Shown here one piece after another: positions 35,854-43,757 of a stretch of DNA of 64,000 nt. The stretch lies in contig CAWAOX010000018.1 of assembly GCA_963783835.1 (NCBI GenBank), forward strand, positions 124,001-188,000. The letters are read 5' to 3'. The stretch's first letter is position 1, and each line of letters opens with the position of its first letter. A program made the translations under genes and the position numbers. The DNA is from CAIQPS01 sp963783835. GTDB taxonomy: Bacteria; Actinomycetota; Thermoleophilia; RBG-16-64-13. The notes under the pieces were generated by a model, which did not search any database, was not told the DNA's origin, and saw only the letters and a program-made list of their open reading frames with translations.

Positions 35854-37151
35854 TCCCCCGCTACTCCACGCCGGAGATGGCCGCCATCTGGACCGACGAG
35901 GCGCGCATGGCTGCCTGGTTGCAGGTGGAATTGGCGGTGTGCGAAGCCTGGACCCGGTTGGGCCGGATACCCGAAGACGCGATGGCCGACATACGAGAGA
36001 AGGCCGCCTTCGATGTGGACCGGGTCAACGAGATCGAGGAGACGACTCAGCACGACGTCATCGCGTTTGTGAGTTGTGTGGCCGAGAACGTGGGGGACGC
36101 CTCCAAGCACATCCACTATGGCCTCACCTCCTCCGACGTGCTCGATACCGGCCTGGCTCTGCAGTTGCGGGCAGCGGGCGTTCTGCTCGCCGAGGAGACC
36201 CGTAGGCTGGGCACGATCCTCCAACGCCGGGCGCTGGAGCACCGGGATACGGTCATGATCGGCCGCACGCACGGCGTGCACGCCGAACCCATCACCTTCG
36301 GCATGGTCCTCGGCCTGTGGGCCTTCGAGGTGCAACGCGGTCTGGAGCGGCTGGAGCGCGGTACTCAGCAGGTCTCGGTCGGCAAGATCTCCGGCGCGGT
36401 GGGGAGCTACGGCAACGTGGATCCCGCGGTCGAGACGATGACCATGTCCATTCTTGGCCTGGGTGCGGCGCCCATCTCCACGCAGATCGTGCAACGCGAC
36501 CGCCACGCCGAGTTCATGGCGGCCCTCGCCCTGCTGGCCGGAACCATCGAGAAGATCGCTCTTCAGGTGCGCCACTACCAGCGCACCGAGGTGCTCGAGG
36601 CCGAGGAGTACTTCGCGCCGGGGCAGAAGGGCTCGTCGGCCATGCCTCACAAGCGGAATCCCATCATCTCCGAGCGCCTCTGCGGGCAGGCGCGCATCAT
36701 CCGGGGCAATCTCGTTGCCGCCCTCGAGAACGTCCCCCTCTGGCACGAGCGCGACATCAGCCACTCGAGCGCCGAGCGGGTCATCTTCCCCGACAGCACG
36801 ATCCTTCTCCATTACATGCTCAAGAAGGTCTGCTGGCTGGTGGACAAGCTCAACGTCTACCCGGAGAACATGGCGGCGAATATCGAAAAGAGCTACGGCC
36901 TGGTCTACAGCCAGCGGGTGCTTCTCGCTCTCGTCGAGGCCGGTATCCTCCGCGACGACGCCTACGCGATCGTGCAGCGGAGCGCCATGAGGGCCTGGGA
37001 GGAGAAGACCCAGTTCGCCGACCTGCTCAAGGCCGACCCGGAAGTGACTGCCCGGCTGTCGCCGGCCCAGATCGAGGCTCTGTTCGACCCCAGCTACGCG
37101 CTGCGCAACATGGGGGTCATCTTCGAGCGGGTGGCCGCACTGGAGTGGTGA
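35850..37151 (+). CDS. purB: Adenylosuccinate lyase
   Basis: 433 aa. Fumarase/aspartase superfamily: TTQHDVIAFVSCVAEN with the substrate-binding residues, GLTSSDVLDT, GRTHGVHAEPITFG (catalytic His) and the signature GSSAMPHKRNPI with the catalytic Ser loop. Cleaves SAICAR and adenylosuccinate, releasing fumarate. The ATG overlaps the stop of the fusion gene. purC, often next to purB, is absent here. Confidence 0.96.
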   Translation: MIPRYSTPEMAAIWTDEARMAAWLQVELAVCEAWTRLGRIPEDAMADIREKAAFDVDRVNEIEETTQHDVIAFVSCVAENVGDASKHIHYGLTSSDVLDTGLALQLRAAGVLLAEETRRLGTILQRRALEHRDTVMIGRTHGVHAEPITFGMVLGLWAFEVQRGLERLERGTQQVSVGKISGAVGSYGNVDPAVETMTMSILGLGAAPISTQIVQRDRHAEFMAALALLAGTIEKIALQVRHYQRTEVLEAEEYFAPGQKGSSAMPHKRNPIISERLCGQARIIRGNLVAALENVPLWHERDISHSSAERVIFPDSTILLHYMLKKVCWLVDKLNVYPENMAANIEKSYGLVYSQRVLLALVEAGILRDDAYAIVQRSAMRAWEEKTQFADLLKADPEVTARLSPAQIEALFDPSYALRNMGVIFERVAALEW

Positions 37152-37269
37152 GCGCGGGGTTTCCCGCCGAGGAGACTCACCGAAGCTGATAGAATCGACC
37201 TTGGTTGGTTCCCCGCCGCGTGGCGCCCTCAGGCGCGGACACCTCATCTCTCTAAGGAGGAGAACCGGA

Positions 37270-37524
37270 GTGTACAAGGTCTCGGTCTATGTCACCCCCA
37301 AGGCTGGAGTGGTCGACCCTCAGGGCGCGGTCATCGAGCGGGCCATGCCTGCCCTCGGGCACCCCGGGGCGGCGAATATCCGGGTGGGGCGCTACATCAC
37401 TCTGGAGGTGCCGGGCACCGATCCCGAGCGGGTCAGAGCCGACGTGGACGACATGTGCCGCAAGCTCTTGGCCAATCCCATCATCGAGGACTATCGCTTT
37501 GAGTTGGAACTCGATTCAAAATGA
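37270..37524 (+). CDS. purS: FGAM synthetase subunit PurS
   Basis: 84 aa from GTG 37270 (SD AAGGAGG). PurS blocks: YKVSVYVTPKAGVVDPQG and GKxI-like RVGRYITLEV. It bridges PurL and PurQ in the three-part FGAM synthetase. Its last codons (ELDSK) lie inside the left arm of a long inverted repeat. The 118 nt before it hold a TAGAAT box and a GCGCC/GGCGC hairpin. Confidence 0.93.
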   Translation: MYKVSVYVTPKAGVVDPQGAVIERAMPALGHPGAANIRVGRYITLEVPGTDPERVRADVDDMCRKLLANPIIEDYRFELELDSK

Positions 37525-37667
37525 AGCAGCGGCCGCCGAGTCCGCACTGGACGGCACGATGCGTCGTCCTCGGTCGCGCCCGTAGCGCCGCTACGAGCGC
37601 TTCCTGCGTCCTTGCCTCGCACTCGTCCAGTGCGGACTGTCGGCGCACCTTCAGTTTGAATCGAGTT
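37508..37667. repeat. Long inverted repeat between purS and purQ
   Basis: Outer arms AACTCGATTCAAA (37508-37520) and TTTGAATCGAGTT (37655-37667) are a perfect 13-bp match; then TGAAG/CTTCA, GCCG/CGGC, and a perfect 14-bp inner match AGTCCGCACTGGAC (37539-37552) with 37625-37638. The 72-nt centre includes CGTAGC-GCC-GCTACG. The left arm covers the end of purS. It resembles a miniature palindromic element or a structured RNA; TTGG flanks both ends. Confidence 0.85.
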
Positions 37668-37695
37668 GTTGGCACCGCTGGGGAGGAAGTCTGAG

Positions 37696-38415
37696 GTGAC
37701 CCAGGGCACAGGCAAGAAGGTCCGTTTCGGCGTCGTCGTCTTCCCCGGTTCCAACTGCGACTACGATGCCGTTCACGCCCTCTCCACCTTCCCCGAGGCC
37801 GACCCCTACTATCTGTGGCACAAGGACCGGGACCTCAAGAGCGCCCAGTGCATCGTGCTCCCCGGCGGCTTCTCCTATGGCGACTACCTGCGTACCGGCG
37901 CTATCGCCCGTTTCAGCCCCATCATGCAAGAAGTGGCCTCGTTCGCGGCCGGCGGCGGCCTGGTCCTGGGTATCTGTAACGGCTTCCAGACCCTCACCGA
38001 GGCCCACCTGCTGTATGGAGCCTTGCGGCGCAACCGGGGCCTGAGGTTCATCTGCCATCCCCAGTATCTGCGGGTGGAGCGGACCGACACTCCCTTCACC
38101 AGCCGGCTCCAGGTGGGCCAGGTCATCCAGATTCCGGTCAACCACAACGAGGGCAACTGGACGGCGGGCTCCGACCACCTGCAGGAGATCGAGGACGGCG
38201 GGCTGGTGGCCTTCCGGTACTGTGACGCCGAGGGCCGGGTCACCGACGAGGCCAACCCGAACGGCGCTGTCGACAACGTGGCCGGCATTCTGAGTGAGGG
38301 CTACAACATCCTGGGCATGATGCCTCACCCCGAACGGGTATGTGAGGACATAGTCGGCGGGACCGACGGACGGGCTATCTTCCAGTCGATGATCGATCAC
38401 GTTTTGGGAGGGTAG
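37696..38415 (+). CDS. purQ: FGAM synthetase glutaminase subunit PurQ
   Basis: 239 aa from GTG 37696 (SD GGGAGGA). Class I glutamine amidotransferase: GVVVFPGSNCDYD, VLPGGFSYGDYLR, nucleophile Cys in LVLGICNGFQTL, and C-terminal MMPHPER with the His-Glu pair. Produces ammonia for PurL. It lies directly after the long inverted repeat; the frame extends to 37666 within that repeat but has no SD there. Confidence 0.95.
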   Translation: MTQGTGKKVRFGVVVFPGSNCDYDAVHALSTFPEADPYYLWHKDRDLKSAQCIVLPGGFSYGDYLRTGAIARFSPIMQEVASFAAGGGLVLGICNGFQTLTEAHLLYGALRRNRGLRFICHPQYLRVERTDTPFTSRLQVGQVIQIPVNHNEGNWTAGSDHLQEIEDGGLVAFRYCDAEGRVTDEANPNGAVDNVAGILSEGYNILGMMPHPERVCEDIVGGTDGRAIFQSMIDHVLGG

Positions 38416-38418
38416 GCG

Positions 38419-38655
38419 ATGGCCGGGCAAACTGTCTGCCCGCGCTGCGGCGCGCGAGATTCGTTCATGAAGGGATTCCTTCCCGAGACCTGCGTGTGCC
38501 GGGTCTGCCAGAGTCAGCTCGACTGGCGGGAGATCCCGGGGTGCGGCCCGGATTGCGGCGCGACGAGCCCGCCGGGATGCGAAGCAGGCGAAGAAGCCGG
38601 TGCGGACCAGCCGGCCGCGGAAAACGGGGCCCCTGCGTCGGGCTCGGACGCCTAG
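38419..38655 (+). CDS. Small zinc-ribbon protein within the purine run
   Basis: 78 aa, 3 nt after purQ. The N-terminal half has CPRCG and CRVC about 20 residues apart, a zinc-ribbon pattern, with a third Cys cluster (CGPDCGATSPPGC). The rest is acidic and Ala/Gly-rich. Not part of the usual pathway; perhaps a regulator or assembly factor. Its tight placement and good GC-skew of codons favour a real gene, but no function is claimed. Confidence 0.55.
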   Translation: MAGQTVCPRCGARDSFMKGFLPETCVCRVCQSQLDWREIPGCGPDCGATSPPGCEAGEEAGADQPAAENGAPASGSDA

Positions 38656-38668
38656 GAGAGCGGGGGGC

Positions 38669-41014
38669 ATGGCCGAGCTCTACGAGCAGTTGGGTCTTAC
38701 CGGGTGGGAGTACGAGCGCATCTGTGAGCTTCAGGGCAGAGAGCCCACTCATGTCGAGCTTGCCGTCTTCTCGCTTATGTGGAGCGAGCACTGCGGCTAC
38801 AAGCACTCCAAACTTCTGCTGAAACGCTTTCCCACGAAAGGGGAACGCGTGCTGCAGGGACCGGGTGAGAACGCCGGCATCGTCGACATCGGTGGCGGTG
38901 TGGCCGTCGCCATGAAGATCGAGAGCCACAATCACCCGTCGGCCGTCGAGCCCTACCAGGGAGCGGCGACCGGCGTCGGCGGCATCATCCGCGACATCTT
39001 CGCCATGGGATCCCGGCCCATCTGCGGCCTGGACTCCCTGCGCTTCGGCGAGATCGAACCCCTGCCGGCTCGGGACGGCTGGGCCGGCTCCGCGGCGGTC
39101 GCGGCAGCGGCAGCCTCGCCCGATATCGCTCCCAGCGAAGCGGTGCTCAACCGCCAGCGCTACCTCTTCGAGCACGTGGTCGCCGGCGTCGGCGGCTATG
39201 GCAACTGCATGGGCATCCCCACGGTAGCCGGCGAGATCTACTTCGAAGACCCCTATGCCGGCAACTGTCTCGTCAACGCCATGACGGTGGGGCTGGTCAA
39301 GCGGGACGAGATCATCCTCAGCAGCGCGGCGGGGGTGGGTAACCACGTTGTGCTGATCGGCGCCAAGACCGGCCGGGACGGCATCGGCGGGGCCAGCGTG
39401 CTCGCCAGCCAAGTGTTCGACGAGACGCTCGAGCAGAAGCGCCCCTCCGTCCAGGTGGGCGACCCCTTCATGGAGAAGAAGTTGCTGGAAGCCTGTCTCG
39501 AACTGCTGCGCGCCGATCTTCTCGTGGCGCTTCAGGACTTGGGCGCCGCGGGCATCACCTCCTCCTCCAGCGAGATGGCGGCCAAGGGCGGGGTGGGCAT
39601 CGACCTGCATGCCGATCGGGTCCCGCTGCGCGAGGCCGACATGGAGCCCTGGGAGATCATGATCAGCGAGAGCCAGGAGCGGATGCTGGCGATCGTCGCG
39701 CCGGAACAGTGGGAAGGGGTCAAGGCGGTCTGCGACCGCTGGGACCTGGACGCCACCATCGTCGGCGGGGTGACCGACACGAAGAACCTGCGCGTCTTCT
39801 TCGGTGGCCAGGTAGTCGGCGACATGAGTGCCGTTGCCCTGACGGAGCCGCCCTGTTACGCCATTCCCCAGGAGCGGCCGGCCCACGAGGTCGACGAGCC
39901 CCTGGATCCGGCGGACTACCCGCGGCCGGATGTGGCTCTCGAAGACATACTCCTCGACCTCATCGGCTCGCCGAACATTGCCAGCCGGCGTTGGGTGTAC
40001 AGGCAGTACGACCATCAGGTGCAACTGAACACGGTCATCGTCCCCGGGGGCGACGCGGCGCTCCTTCGCATCAAGAAGACGGGCGCGGGGATAGCGGTCT
40101 GCACCGACGGCAACGGCCGGCAGACCTACCTCGATCCCTATCGGGGGGGTAAGGCCGCGGTGGCCGAAGCCGCCCGCAACGTCTCCTGCGTGGGCGCGAA
40201 GCCTATCGCCATCACCAACTGCCTCAACTTCGGCAATCCGGACAATGGGCCCATCGCGTATCAGCTGGCGCAGGCCATCGAAGGGATGGCCGAGGCCTGC
40301 GAGGCGCTGGGTACGCCGGTGATATCGGGGAATGTGTCGCTCTACAACGAGAGCTTCGAGCAGCCCATCTACCCGACGGCGGTCGTGGGGATGCTCGGGG
40401 TCATCGACGACGTCACCGCGAACTGCACCGTCGCCTTCAAAGCCGGAGGAGACGAGGTGTTCCTGCTCGGCGACGCCGGCCCGGTGCTGGATGGGTCCGA
40501 GTACCAGAAGCGCTGGTTCGGCGGACCGAAGGGCCGTCCGGCGGGGCGCATACCGGACGTGGACCTCGAGGCCGAAGTGGCGTTGCAGCGGGTGCTGCAG
40601 GAAGCGATCGCCGCGCGGCTCCTCCGCTCCGCGCACGACTGCTCCGACGGAGGCCTGGCGATAGCGCTGGCCGAGAGTTGCATCGCGGGGAACATCGGGG
40701 CCGACCTTGCGTTCCATCGTCTGCATTGGATGGCGGATGGGCACGCGGCTGGATTGGCCCGCCGTCCCGACATCGCTTTCTTCGGCGAGACGCCTACCTT
40801 GGTGGTCGTGTCGGTCGCGGCTGAGGATGGCGTGGGCCTAAAGAATATGTGCCATGAGGCCGGCGTCCCTTGCCATCGACTGGGCCGCGTCGGCGGTGCT
40901 GAGTTGGCGATGAGCGCCGAGGGCCCCGGGGGCCGCTCGGCCGCCCTGCGCGTGCCGGTCGCCCGGTTAGAAGAGGTCTACGAGACGGCTCTACCCAGGG
41001 CCATGGGGGAATGA
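38669..41014 (+). CDS. purL: FGAM synthetase large subunit PurL
   Basis: 781 aa, short-type PurL that works with PurS and PurQ. Blocks: FSLMWSEHCGYKHSK (catalytic His), KIESHNHPSAVEPYQGAATG, GVGGYGNCMGIPTVAGE, and in the second half SHDCSDGG-like SAHDCSDGGLAIALAE. It converts FGAR, glutamine-derived ammonia and ATP to FGAM. The ATG 38669 follows a G-rich SD; the frame extends upstream through the zinc-ribbon gene as a shadow. Overlaps purF. Confidence 0.96.
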   Translation: MAELYEQLGLTGWEYERICELQGREPTHVELAVFSLMWSEHCGYKHSKLLLKRFPTKGERVLQGPGENAGIVDIGGGVAVAMKIESHNHPSAVEPYQGAATGVGGIIRDIFAMGSRPICGLDSLRFGEIEPLPARDGWAGSAAVAAAAASPDIAPSEAVLNRQRYLFEHVVAGVGGYGNCMGIPTVAGEIYFEDPYAGNCLVNAMTVGLVKRDEIILSSAAGVGNHVVLIGAKTGRDGIGGASVLASQVFDETLEQKRPSVQVGDPFMEKKLLEACLELLRADLLVALQDLGAAGITSSSSEMAAKGGVGIDLHADRVPLREADMEPWEIMISESQERMLAIVAPEQWEGVKAVCDRWDLDATIVGGVTDTKNLRVFFGGQVVGDMSAVALTEPPCYAIPQERPAHEVDEPLDPADYPRPDVALEDILLDLIGSPNIASRRWVYRQYDHQVQLNTVIVPGGDAALLRIKKTGAGIAVCTDGNGRQTYLDPYRGGKAAVAEAARNVSCVGAKPIAITNCLNFGNPDNGPIAYQLAQAIEGMAEACEALGTPVISGNVSLYNESFEQPIYPTAVVGMLGVIDDVTANCTVAFKAGGDEVFLLGDAGPVLDGSEYQKRWFGGPKGRPAGRIPDVDLEAEVALQRVLQEAIAARLLRSAHDCSDGGLAIALAESCIAGNIGADLAFHRLHWMADGHAAGLARRPDIAFFGETPTLVVVSVAAEDGVGLKNMCHEAGVPCHRLGRVGGAELAMSAEGPGGRSAALRVPVARLEEVYETALPRAMGE

Positions 41015-42459
41015 TGCGGGACCCGTGGACTGACGACTCACCCCATGATGAATGCGGGGTGTTCGCCATTTACGCCCCGGAGATGGATGTCGCTCGCCTG
41101 ACCTTCTTCGCTCTCTTCGCTCTGCAGCACCGCGGGCAGGAGTCGGCCGGCATAGCGGTCACCGACGGTTCTCGCCTGATCGTCCACAAGGACATGGGGC
41201 TGGTGTCCCAGGTGTTCGAGGAGTCCATCCTGCAGACACTTCCTGGGAAGCTGGCCATCGGGCACGTGCGCTACTCGACAACCGGCTCCAGCGAGATGCG
41301 GAACGCGCAGCCCTTCGCTCGGACCCGGAACGGCTCCTTCATCGCCCTGGCTCATAACGGTAACTTGGTCAACACCGATGAACTGCGCGCCGGCCTCGTG
41401 GAGAGCGGGCATATCTTCGAGAGCACCTCCGACACCGAGGTCATCGCGGCCCTGCTCGCCGAGCACCCCTCCCGGGATGTCCGGGGCGCGTTGCGCGACA
41501 TCATCCCCCGGTTGCGCGGCGCGTTCAGCGCGGTGCTGCTCACCAGCGACGCGGTGATCGGCTTCCGCGACCCCTACGGCGTCCGTCCCCTGGTGCTGGG
41601 CAAGGTCGAGGAGCGCTACTGCCTGGCGAGCGAATCTTCGGGCTTGGACATCATCGGCGCCCAGTTGATCCGCGAGATCGAGCCGGGGGAGATCTGCTGG
41701 ATCGATGAGCAGGGCTACCACATCGAGCAGGTGGTCGACCGCAAGCGGGAAGCGCTCTGCGTGTTCGAATTCATCTACTTCGCGCGTCCGGATTCCGTGA
41801 TGAAAGGCCAGACGCTGTATACCGCCCGCAGCCGGATGGGCGAAGAGCTGGCGAGCGAATCACCGGTGGAGGCCGATCTGGTGATCCCCGTCCCCGACAC
41901 GGGGAACTCCGCCGCCATCGGCTACGCGGCGGGGAGCGGCATCATCTACGGCGAAGCCCTGATCAAGAACCGCTACATCGGACGGACGTTCATCAACCCC
42001 GAGGACCGGGTGCGCAAGCTCGGCATCCGCATGAAGTTCAACCCCATGAGTTCGGCCATCCGGGGCAAGCGTCTGGTGGTCGTCGACGACTCCATCGTGC
42101 GCGGCAACACCACCCGGGCACTGGTGCGGGTGCTCTTCGAGGCTGGGGCAAAGGAAGTCCATCTGCGGATAAGCTCGCCCCCCATCGTCTTTCCCTGCTT
42201 CTATGGCATCGATATGGCCGACCAGGACGAGTTCATCGCGTTCGGGAAGAGCGTGGACGAGATCAGCGAGGAGCTGGGTGCGACCTCCGTGGCCTACCTG
42301 TCGCTCGACGGACTGATGCGGGCGACCCGAGCCGGTGAGGCGGCCGATTGCTTCTGCGCCGCCTGCTTCACCGGGGACTACCCGTGCGACGTGCCCGAGA
42401 AGCTCCGTCAATCGAAGTTCCGCTACGAAGAGAGCGCCTGCGGCGCGCTGGAGGGCTAG
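41011..42459 (+). CDS. purF: Amidophosphoribosyltransferase
   Basis: 482 aa. First step of purine synthesis (PRPP plus glutamine to phosphoribosylamine). A short propeptide precedes CGVFAIYAPE, whose Cys becomes the N-terminal nucleophile after processing. LQHRGQESAGIAV and the PRPP loop LVVVDDSIVRGNTTRALV are present. C-terminal CFCAACFTGDYPC supplies cysteines for the 4Fe-4S cluster of the Bacillus-type, oxygen-sensitive enzyme. Start ATG 41011 or 41014; both overlap the purL stop. Confidence 0.96.
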   Translation: MMRDPWTDDSPHDECGVFAIYAPEMDVARLTFFALFALQHRGQESAGIAVTDGSRLIVHKDMGLVSQVFEESILQTLPGKLAIGHVRYSTTGSSEMRNAQPFARTRNGSFIALAHNGNLVNTDELRAGLVESGHIFESTSDTEVIAALLAEHPSRDVRGALRDIIPRLRGAFSAVLLTSDAVIGFRDPYGVRPLVLGKVEERYCLASESSGLDIIGAQLIREIEPGEICWIDEQGYHIEQVVDRKREALCVFEFIYFARPDSVMKGQTLYTARSRMGEELASESPVEADLVIPVPDTGNSAAIGYAAGSGIIYGEALIKNRYIGRTFINPEDRVRKLGIRMKFNPMSSAIRGKRLVVVDDSIVRGNTTRALVRVLFEAGAKEVHLRISSPPIVFPCFYGIDMADQDEFIAFGKSVDEISEELGATSVAYLSLDGLMRATRAGEAADCFCAACFTGDYPCDVPEKLRQSKFRYEESACGALEG

Positions 42460-42471
42460 GCGCCTCCGGTT

Positions 42472-42486
42472 CGCTCGCTGCGAGCG
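42472..42486. terminator. Small hairpin between convergent genes
   Basis: CGCTCG-CTG-CGAGCG, a 6-bp stem between the end of purF and the end of the cytochrome gene. No U-run; may weakly terminate both directions. Confidence 0.3.
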
Positions 42487-42493
42487 CTGTCCC

Positions 42494-43678
42494 TCAGTCG
42501 TCCGACGGCGGGCGGCCTCCGTGGCACGTGCACGATTGAGTGGCGAAGCCACTCGGATGGCACTTGACGCAGGCAAAGCTCCTGGCGCTGTGCTCTCCGG
42601 CCGGCGGGTGCCGGAAGTCCGCGGGCTTCCACCCTTTGGGAGTATGGCAGTCCGCACAGTCGGTAAGGCCGTCATGCTTGTCCCCGTGGCAGGAGACGCA
42701 GGCGGGGTCCGCCGCGGGAAACTGAGTCCCGGCGACGGTCGCCGCTCCCGGTTCGCTAACGTGGCAGTCGGCGCAGGATAGGCTTGCATGGGCGCCGACT
42801 CTGGGAAACGGATGCTCGAAATCGACATCTTTCCACGCGGTGGGCATGTGGCAGCCCGCGCAGTCCGCCAAGCCCCCGTGCTTGTCCTCATGACACGACG
42901 CACACTCCGGGCCGGCCTGAGCGAGCTGGGTGCCCGCCATGTTCTGCACCCCCGGTTTGCTCACGTGGCAATCGGTGCAGGATAGGCCGGCGTGGGCGCC
43001 GGTCAGCGCGAAGGGATGACCGCTTGCCGCCGAGCTCCAACCGGTCATGGTGTGGCAGCTGCTGCATTCGCCCCTGGCCTCGTGCGGAGCCGCATGGCAG
43101 TACGAGCAGTTGTTGGGAGCGATGGTCCCGTCGTGGCACTCGAAACATGAGGACATCTTCGCCGGATCCACATACTCGGGGGGATTGACCGTCGTGTGGA
43201 CGAAACGCACATGGCAACTGATGCAGTCGATATCGGAGTGCTTTTCGTGGGAGAACGTGACGGTCGGCAGGGTCGGGTCCGGAGGCGGGTCCTCGTGGCA
43301 GCGCAGGCAGCTCTCATCGGGGATCTCCCGGGTCACAGCGAGCGGGGCGTCTGGATCGCCGGCGACGTGCACGTAGATCTCGCGGAACGAGCCTAGCTTC
43401 GTCTCGATATAGGGAATGGCGCCCGGAGGGATGTGGCAGTCGCGGCACTCAGCGCTGCTGTGTGTTGAGGCCTGCCAGCTCTCGTAGTACGGATCCATCT
43501 CGTGGCAGGTGTCGCAGAAGGAGCTGGCGCTGGTGTAGTGCGCGGTGACGAGCGCGGCGATGATGAGAACGACGATGACGGCCCCCGTGATGGAGAGGGC
43601 CATTACCCAGCGGCGACGCCTCTTGTGGCGCTTGACGGCCGGCTGGGTGGGACCTTTGGTCCGCTCGTCTTCGTCCAC
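42494..43678 (-). CDS. Membrane-anchored multihaem c-type cytochrome (14 CxxCH)
   Basis: 394 aa from GTG 43678 (SD GGAGAGG). A cytosolic basic tail, one membrane helix (about residues 25-46), then 14 CxxCH haem sites: two in a NapC/NirT-like opening (FCDTCHEMDPYYESW, ECRDCHIPPGAIPYIETKLG) and twelve beyond. Two tandem repeats of about 70 residues (SC-DCHVS-PG, C-SCH-DKH-GL-DCA-CH, WK-DF-HP) lie near the C-terminus. Probably moves electrons between the quinone pool and extracytoplasmic acceptors or donors. The final CTCH is not a regular haem site. Family members for haem assembly are not in the window, apart from CcdA. Confidence 0.9.
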   Translation of the reverse strand: MDEDERTKGPTQPAVKRHKRRRRWVMALSITGAVIVVLIIAALVTAHYTSASSFCDTCHEMDPYYESWQASTHSSAECRDCHIPPGAIPYIETKLGSFREIYVHVAGDPDAPLAVTREIPDESCLRCHEDPPPDPTLPTVTFSHEKHSDIDCISCHVRFVHTTVNPPEYVDPAKMSSCFECHDGTIAPNNCSYCHAAPHEARGECSSCHTMTGWSSAASGHPFALTGAHAGLSCTDCHVSKPGVQNMAGTQLAQAGPECASCHEDKHGGLADCAGCHMPTAWKDVDFEHPFPRVGAHASLSCADCHVSEPGAATVAGTQFPAADPACVSCHGDKHDGLTDCADCHTPKGWKPADFRHPPAGEHSARSFACVKCHPSGFATQSCTCHGGRPPSDD

Positions 43679-43757
43679 AACCGCCCTCTCCGAAAGGTCG
43701 CAAGGAGAAACCCCTCTCCAGCACAGTAGTAGACGGGGTGCGGCAACGCAAGTGGCC

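Noticed and set aside
35361..37277. 638-aa minus-strand frame opposite purE and purB
   Set aside because: Antisense shadow of two recognised enzymes.
38465..40744. 759-aa minus-strand frame opposite purL
   Set aside because: Antisense shadow; no motif, while purL is complete.
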